Assembly (NCBI GenBank): GCA_021106755.1
Contig: JAIOTM010000053.1
Coordinates: 1 to 9,440, forward strand
Reading direction: 5' to 3'
DNA: 9,440 bases
Source of the DNA: Candidatus Cloacimonadota bacterium
GTDB taxonomy: Bacteria; Cloacimonadota; Cloacimonadia; Cloacimonadales; JAIOQZ01
Shown: piece after piece, positions 6,583 through 9,440 of the stretch
How the letters are laid out: each line of letters begins with the position of its first letter
How positions within the stretch are numbered: the first letter of the stretch is position 1
Translations under genes and position numbers: made by a program
Notes under the pieces: model-generated
The model's input: the letters and a program-made list of their open reading frames with translations, nothing else
What the model was told of the DNA's origin: nothing
The model's database searches: none

Positions 6583-8862
6583 TTATTTCAGCATCAGCAT
6601 TTTGTTTGTTTTTACACTCTCACCAGCTTTCAGTCTGGAGAAATAAACACCGGAAGCAGCTTGCTTGCCAGCGTTATTCTTACCATTCCATGTAAATGTA
6701 TGCGTACCGGCTGCAAGGTAATCGGATGCAATAGTTTTAACTAACTGCCCTTTCACGTTGTAAACAGCAAGTTCAACATCGCTATCTAAAGGAAGGTTGA
6801 AACTGATTTTTGTTGTTGGGTTGAATGGGTTTGGATAGTTGTTAAGAGTCAGCTGACCAATATCAGGGATAGTTTGGTTATTGTTTGAAACTGGAGTCGG
6901 TTCCCAACCAGTAAGGTCATGGAAATTTACATCAATAGCCATGAAGTTGAGCTGACCACCAAGGTCCATTCCATTTGTTTGAATAAACGAACCAAAGCTG
7001 TTGTCGTCCATAAAGAACAATGGAATCCGTGCCCAACCATCATCGAAACTATCGAAAAGATTTATAATTTCATTACCCGGGTACCAGTAAACTGGAATCA
7101 TTCCGGCAAGTTCCGGTGTTTCGATAGAATTCAACCAGATTGGGTCTGACCAATGGTCACCGTGGTCAGCGGAGAAGCACATTGCCAGTTCTGGTACTTC
7201 TTCCCAGCCAGCATAATAAGTTAAGCCTTGTTGAGCATTATAGGACATGTAACCATCGCCCCACATAACAGCCATATATTTCTGATTTTCACAGGTTATA
7301 ACTTTATACCAGTTTTCATGGAACGCGTCTTCAGTGTCGTGCCACCAGATTGGGAAGTCTGTTCCGTTCAGTTTTGGATTACCGTAACCTTCATCTCCTG
7401 GATAAACAGAGTCTGGTTCGTCCCAGAAGTCGTCAACAACGCCATCATGGTCTTCATCCCAGGACAGATATGGGAAAGTATTATTTCCATCTGTACTCTG
7501 CGGATAGATGTTCTTGAATTCGAACTGCTGTGTGGCAGGATCAAATATATACATCTTGGGGAAGTTCAGTAAGTACCAAAGGCTCCATGTATCGTCTGCA
7601 TTTGGACCATCAGTTTGTATCATGTGAGCAGGCATCTGAAGACGTCCAAGTTTATCAAATGTAACCATTACATGGGTTGCCCAACCAGACCAGCAGTTAA
7701 ACTGGAATTCGACATCAACGTCAAAGTAAGGTGAGCCATCAAGTTTGGTCGGGTTAGTAACAGGAGTCTTGGGATCTATCTGATACATATCCCAGGTACC
7801 CTCACCGTAGTTTTCATTGTAGAATACAGTAAGAGCGGATAGTAAAACAGGAGCATTATCTACAACAAGAGTATCGGCGTTTAAGAAGCCCATCATGGCT
7901 ACTTTGCCATCTTCTGTAGCAGCAAAACCTTTCTGATAACGACCCCAGATACCTTCCGCACTACCTAACTCATTGTTGTAGTCATCAAGTACAGGGAAAG
8001 TAACGTATATGGGTGCATCAAATTCGTAAGCACCTATGCCGTCATTCCAGGTAAAATCGGTGATAGTAAGCATTACGTTTTCGGAAGGAATTCCGTCTGG
8101 TTGTTCTGCTGATGGTTCACAATGAGAAGTATAGTTGTTGCCAAACACTAAAAGGCGGCGTTTGCCTGTTGTGTCATAATCCGGAGCATTGATAATGTAG
8201 ATATTCGGCCATATAAACTGGTCGTCGGCAAAGGGAGAGCCATTAGGTACTCCGCCGTAGTCTTCATTATCTAACCACTCAATAACGGAACTGAAATATC
8301 CCGGAGAACCAAGCAAGTGCCAGCTATCATAAGCGAGTTCCATTTCGTAATCACCATCGCTGTCGTTATCAATATGCCAGGCAATTATTGGGTCTTGCGT
8401 TGCAGGATCAATATCAACTGAAGGATAACCTTCGCGAATATTTTGCGCTGAAATAGTTGAAGCTGCTCCTACGCCATACGAATCATATTCGGCACTATAG
8501 GAAATGTAGGAGATGAAAATGCGCCGTTCGGAATTAAGGGGTTGAGCGTGGTAACCCACATACATACTGCCGCCTGGCATTTCGCCCATAGCTGGATGCG
8601 TATAGTCGCCCTGAATCTGTAATGGGGTATTACAATAACTACCGGGCATGTAGTCGTAGTAAGAAAATAACAGACCTGTTGGGGGAACCTGTACGTTCCA
8701 GATAACAGTATCTCTTGATGTTGATGCTCTTTTGGTAGGCATCTCTTGTTCGCTAATTGACATCTCTCTGATTTTTTTCTTTGAGTATGAATCAATAGTA
8801 TCCGCCCAAAGAACTGTGCTAAGAAGCAGTATTAATACTGCACAAGTAATTAATCGTTTCAT
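6583..8862 (-). CDS. Secreted Asp-box (BNR-like) protein with NPFNP/FlgD-like sorting tail, intact paralogue
   Basis: Complete 759-residue protein with SD AGGAGGA (8867-8873) just before the ATG. Signal peptide M1-K-R-L-I-T-C-A then hydrophobic, cleavage likely after L-W-A20. The long middle region is beta-rich and aromatic, with one clear Asp-box S564-A-D-H-G-D-H-W571 (pattern S-x-D-x-G-x-x-W), as in sialidase-like beta-propellers. Two acidic loops, D165-N-D-S-D-G-D171 and D469-E-D-H-D-G474, look like calcium sites. The tail from about 673 to 759 starts with N678-P-F-N-P682 and forms a FlgD-like Ig domain, inferred to direct export and outer-membrane attachment. No catalytic site can be assigned, and a single Asp-box does not make it a sialidase; binding or structural roles are equally possible. 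It is flanked by its own promoter-like region and terminator. It is a tandem duplicate of the broken gene at 4023-6281. Confidence 0.9.
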   Translation of the reverse strand: MKRLITCAVLILLLSTVLWADTIDSYSKKKIREMSISEQEMPTKRASTSRDTVIWNVQVPPTGLLFSYYDYMPGSYCNTPLQIQGDYTHPAMGEMPGGSMYVGYHAQPLNSERRIFISYISYSAEYDSYGVGAASTISAQNIREGYPSVDIDPATQDPIIAWHIDNDSDGDYEMELAYDSWHLLGSPGYFSSVIEWLDNEDYGGVPNGSPFADDQFIWPNIYIINAPDYDTTGKRRLLVFGNNYTSHCEPSAEQPDGIPSENVMLTITDFTWNDGIGAYEFDAPIYVTFPVLDDYNNELGSAEGIWGRYQKGFAATEDGKVAMMGFLNADTLVVDNAPVLLSALTVFYNENYGEGTWDMYQIDPKTPVTNPTKLDGSPYFDVDVEFQFNCWSGWATHVMVTFDKLGRLQMPAHMIQTDGPNADDTWSLWYLLNFPKMYIFDPATQQFEFKNIYPQSTDGNNTFPYLSWDEDHDGVVDDFWDEPDSVYPGDEGYGNPKLNGTDFPIWWHDTEDAFHENWYKVITCENQKYMAVMWGDGYMSYNAQQGLTYYAGWEEVPELAMCFSADHGDHWSDPIWLNSIETPELAGMIPVYWYPGNEIINLFDSFDDGWARIPLFFMDDNSFGSFIQTNGMDLGGQLNFMAIDVNFHDLTGWEPTPVSNNNQTIPDIGQLTLNNYPNPFNPTTKISFNLPLDSDVELAVYNVKGQLVKTIASDYLAAGTHTFTWNGKNNAGKQAASGVYFSRLKAGESVKTNKMLMLK

Positions 8863-8866
8863 CTTT

Positions 8867-8873
8867 TCCTCCT
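8867..8873 (-). promoter_or_regulatory. Shine-Dalgarno site of the intact paralogue
   Basis: AGGAGGA followed by a 4-nt spacer and the ATG at 8862. It is a near-perfect anti-SD match and fixes the start of the intact gene. Confidence 0.85.
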
Positions 8874-8940
8874 CAGTTCATGATTACGATTTAGTCTGTA
8901 ACTTTATTTTTAAAGAACTAAAAATTCTGACCTTAATAAG

Positions 8941-8960
8941 TGCAAAAACCATTCCCAAAC
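8941..8960 (-). promoter_or_regulatory. Candidate sigma-54 (-24/-12) promoter of the intact paralogue
   Basis: The minus strand carries the same 20-base block as 6353-6372. GG lies at 8955-8954 and GC at 8943-8942 with 10 nt between, ending in TTGCA. The predicted start is near 8930, giving a leader of about 68 nt to the ATG. The spacing to the upstream dyad is the same as in the left copy. An ordinary sigma-70 promoter is not obvious near this gene. Confidence 0.45.
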
Positions 8961-8993
8961 TATTTCTCGACATATTCGCATATATCATAGAAA

Positions 8994-9004
8994 GTTACGC
9001 AACA
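8994..9004. promoter_or_regulatory. Conserved mid-block in the upstream region, right copy
   Basis: GTTACGCAACA, matching 6406-6416 at 10 of 11 positions and at the same offset from the promoter-like block, while the 33 nt between the two blocks keep only about 10 identical positions. Function unknown. Confidence 0.25.
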
Positions 9005-9042
9005 GCCCAAAGGCGTATAACCTCAGATTTAGTAACCTTCGT

Positions 9043-9067
9043 TTACACCTCGCCGAGTGTGTTAACC
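9043..9067. promoter_or_regulatory. Candidate upstream activator/operator dyad, right copy
   Basis: Same dyad as 6455-6479 with one substitution in the centre (CGCCG for CGCCA). It begins 34 nt past the stop of the barrel gene at 9102. It could in principle serve as a weak hairpin for that gene, but no T-run follows and the copy at 6455 has no such job, so a protein-binding site is preferred. Confidence 0.4.
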
Positions 9068-9101
9068 AAATAACGTCGCACTACTTTTATTTTTGAAATA
9101 T

Positions 9102-9440
9102 CTAAAATTCCATTTTAATTGAAAGCCTGTGTGCACTTTTCAGAAAGCTCTCTTCTAAGTATCCCATTTCCGTATAAGCCCAGTCAACATGCATAATCGC
9201 GATACTAATCGGCACTAACCAGCCAGCTCCAAAAGTTGGTCTGGGGTTGCCATAAAGATCTACAATCATTCCTCTATCCTCGTCACCGGTAGTGTAGCCT
9301 AACTGCATACCGGAACGAAGGAAGAACACACCAAACCTGTACTCAAGTCCTAAGTTGAAAGTTTCTTTCCTGTCCACACAATTATCAATCTGGAACGAAC
9401 CTATCAGATATGATGCTTTCTGTCTATTGCCATACAAGTC
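9102..9440 (-). CDS. PorV/PorQ-family outer-membrane beta-barrel protein, C-terminal part
   Basis: The frame stays open to the right edge, so the start lies outside; 112 residues are visible, against roughly 300-380 for the family. The pattern is alternating beta strands (F-N-L-G-L-E-Y-R-F, then L-R-S-G-M-Q-L-G-Y) and an ending of the kind I-x-H-V-D-W-A-Y-T-E-M-G-Y-L, then H-R-L-S-I-K-M-E-F. The final aromatic residue is typical of outer-membrane barrels, and 'D-x-A-Y-x-x-x-G-x-L ... H-R-x-S' is a familiar closing signature of PorV/PorQ-like proteins in FCB bacteria. In Bacteroidetes, PorV shuttles type IX cargo to the attachment complex; many PorV/Q-like paralogues exist and this one may have another role. 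It ends in TAG. No convincing terminator separates it from the next gene, 239 nt downstream. Confidence 0.7.
   Translation of the reverse strand, partial: DLYGNRQKASYLIGSFQIDNCVDRKETFNLGLEYRFGVFFLRSGMQLGYTTGDEDRGMIVDLYGNPRPTFGAGWLVPISIAIMHVDWAYTEMGYLEESFLKSAHRLSIKMEF

Larger units (their letters stand above)
6479..9067 (-). repeat. Tandem duplication unit, right copy
   Basis: Second unit of the tandem repeat, with terminator (6537-6558), intact gene (6583-8862) and upstream region through the dyad that ends at 9067. Past 9067 the sequence no longer matches the junction, so the unit ends there. Identity along the unit is patchy: tracts of 50-120 bp at 97-99% alternate with clearly diverged stretches. 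Confidence 0.85.

Noticed and set aside
3919..9067. Insertion sequence or composite transposon made by the direct repeats
   Set aside because: No transposase, terminal inverted repeats or target duplications are visible; the repeats are the gene cassette itself.
8732..9073. Plus-strand 113-residue ORF over the start of the intact paralogue
   Set aside because: It is antisense to the signal peptide and upstream region, has no family resemblance and is explained by the minus-strand gene.
1..9440. CRISPR array, tRNA, rRNA or defence/toxin system
   Set aside because: No short regularly spaced repeats, cloverleaf-like sequence or recognisable defence proteins were found on either strand.

Overview
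The window looks like a chromosomal stretch from a Gram-negative bacterium of the FCB superphylum, most likely Cloacimonadota or a close relative. The main clue is the C-terminal module 'N-P-F-N-P-x-T-x-I' followed by a FlgD-like Ig fold ending in K-M-L-x-L-K. It occurs three times, and it is typical of secreted proteins in that group, where databases often label it a type A (type IX secretion) sorting domain. A PorV/PorQ-like outer-membrane barrel at the right edge agrees with this. The assignment rests on recognition of families, not on a search.

Layout. 1-2267 (+) is the 3' part of a large secreted multidomain protein with jelly-roll (MAM/choice-of-anchor-like) and fibronectin-III-like modules and a sorting tail. 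2357-3895 (+) is a complete YifB/ComM-type Mg-chelatase-like AAA+ ATPase. At 3896 the transcription direction reverses. About 3919-9067 is a tandem direct duplication of one unit, about 2.56-2.59 kb long. Each copy reads, on the minus strand, conserved upstream region, secreted Asp-box protein with sorting tail, hairpin terminator. The right-hand copy (6583-8862) is intact at 759 aa. The left-hand copy (4023-6281) keeps its whole frame but is broken by one in-frame TGA at codon 337. 9102-9440 (-) is the C-terminal end of a PorV/PorQ-family barrel whose start lies beyond the window.

The most interesting signal is non-coding. The two paralogues' upstream regions have diverged nearly to background in places, yet they align without gaps and keep three blocks at identical spacing. 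These are a 20-bp block with the GG-N10-GC architecture of a sigma-54 (-24/-12) promoter, a short block about 55 nt upstream of it, and a 25-bp imperfect dyad about 112 nt upstream of it. That is the geometry expected of an RpoN promoter with an enhancer-binding-protein site. The coding copies also show a patchy mosaic of near-identical tracts that suggests ongoing gene conversion.

How the genes may work together: the three sorting-tail proteins are plausible cargo for the same outer-membrane export route, and the barrel protein is a plausible relative of its shuttle/attachment component. YifB/ComM is an unrelated DNA-processing gene. I see no tRNA, rRNA, CRISPR array, insertion sequence or defence system.
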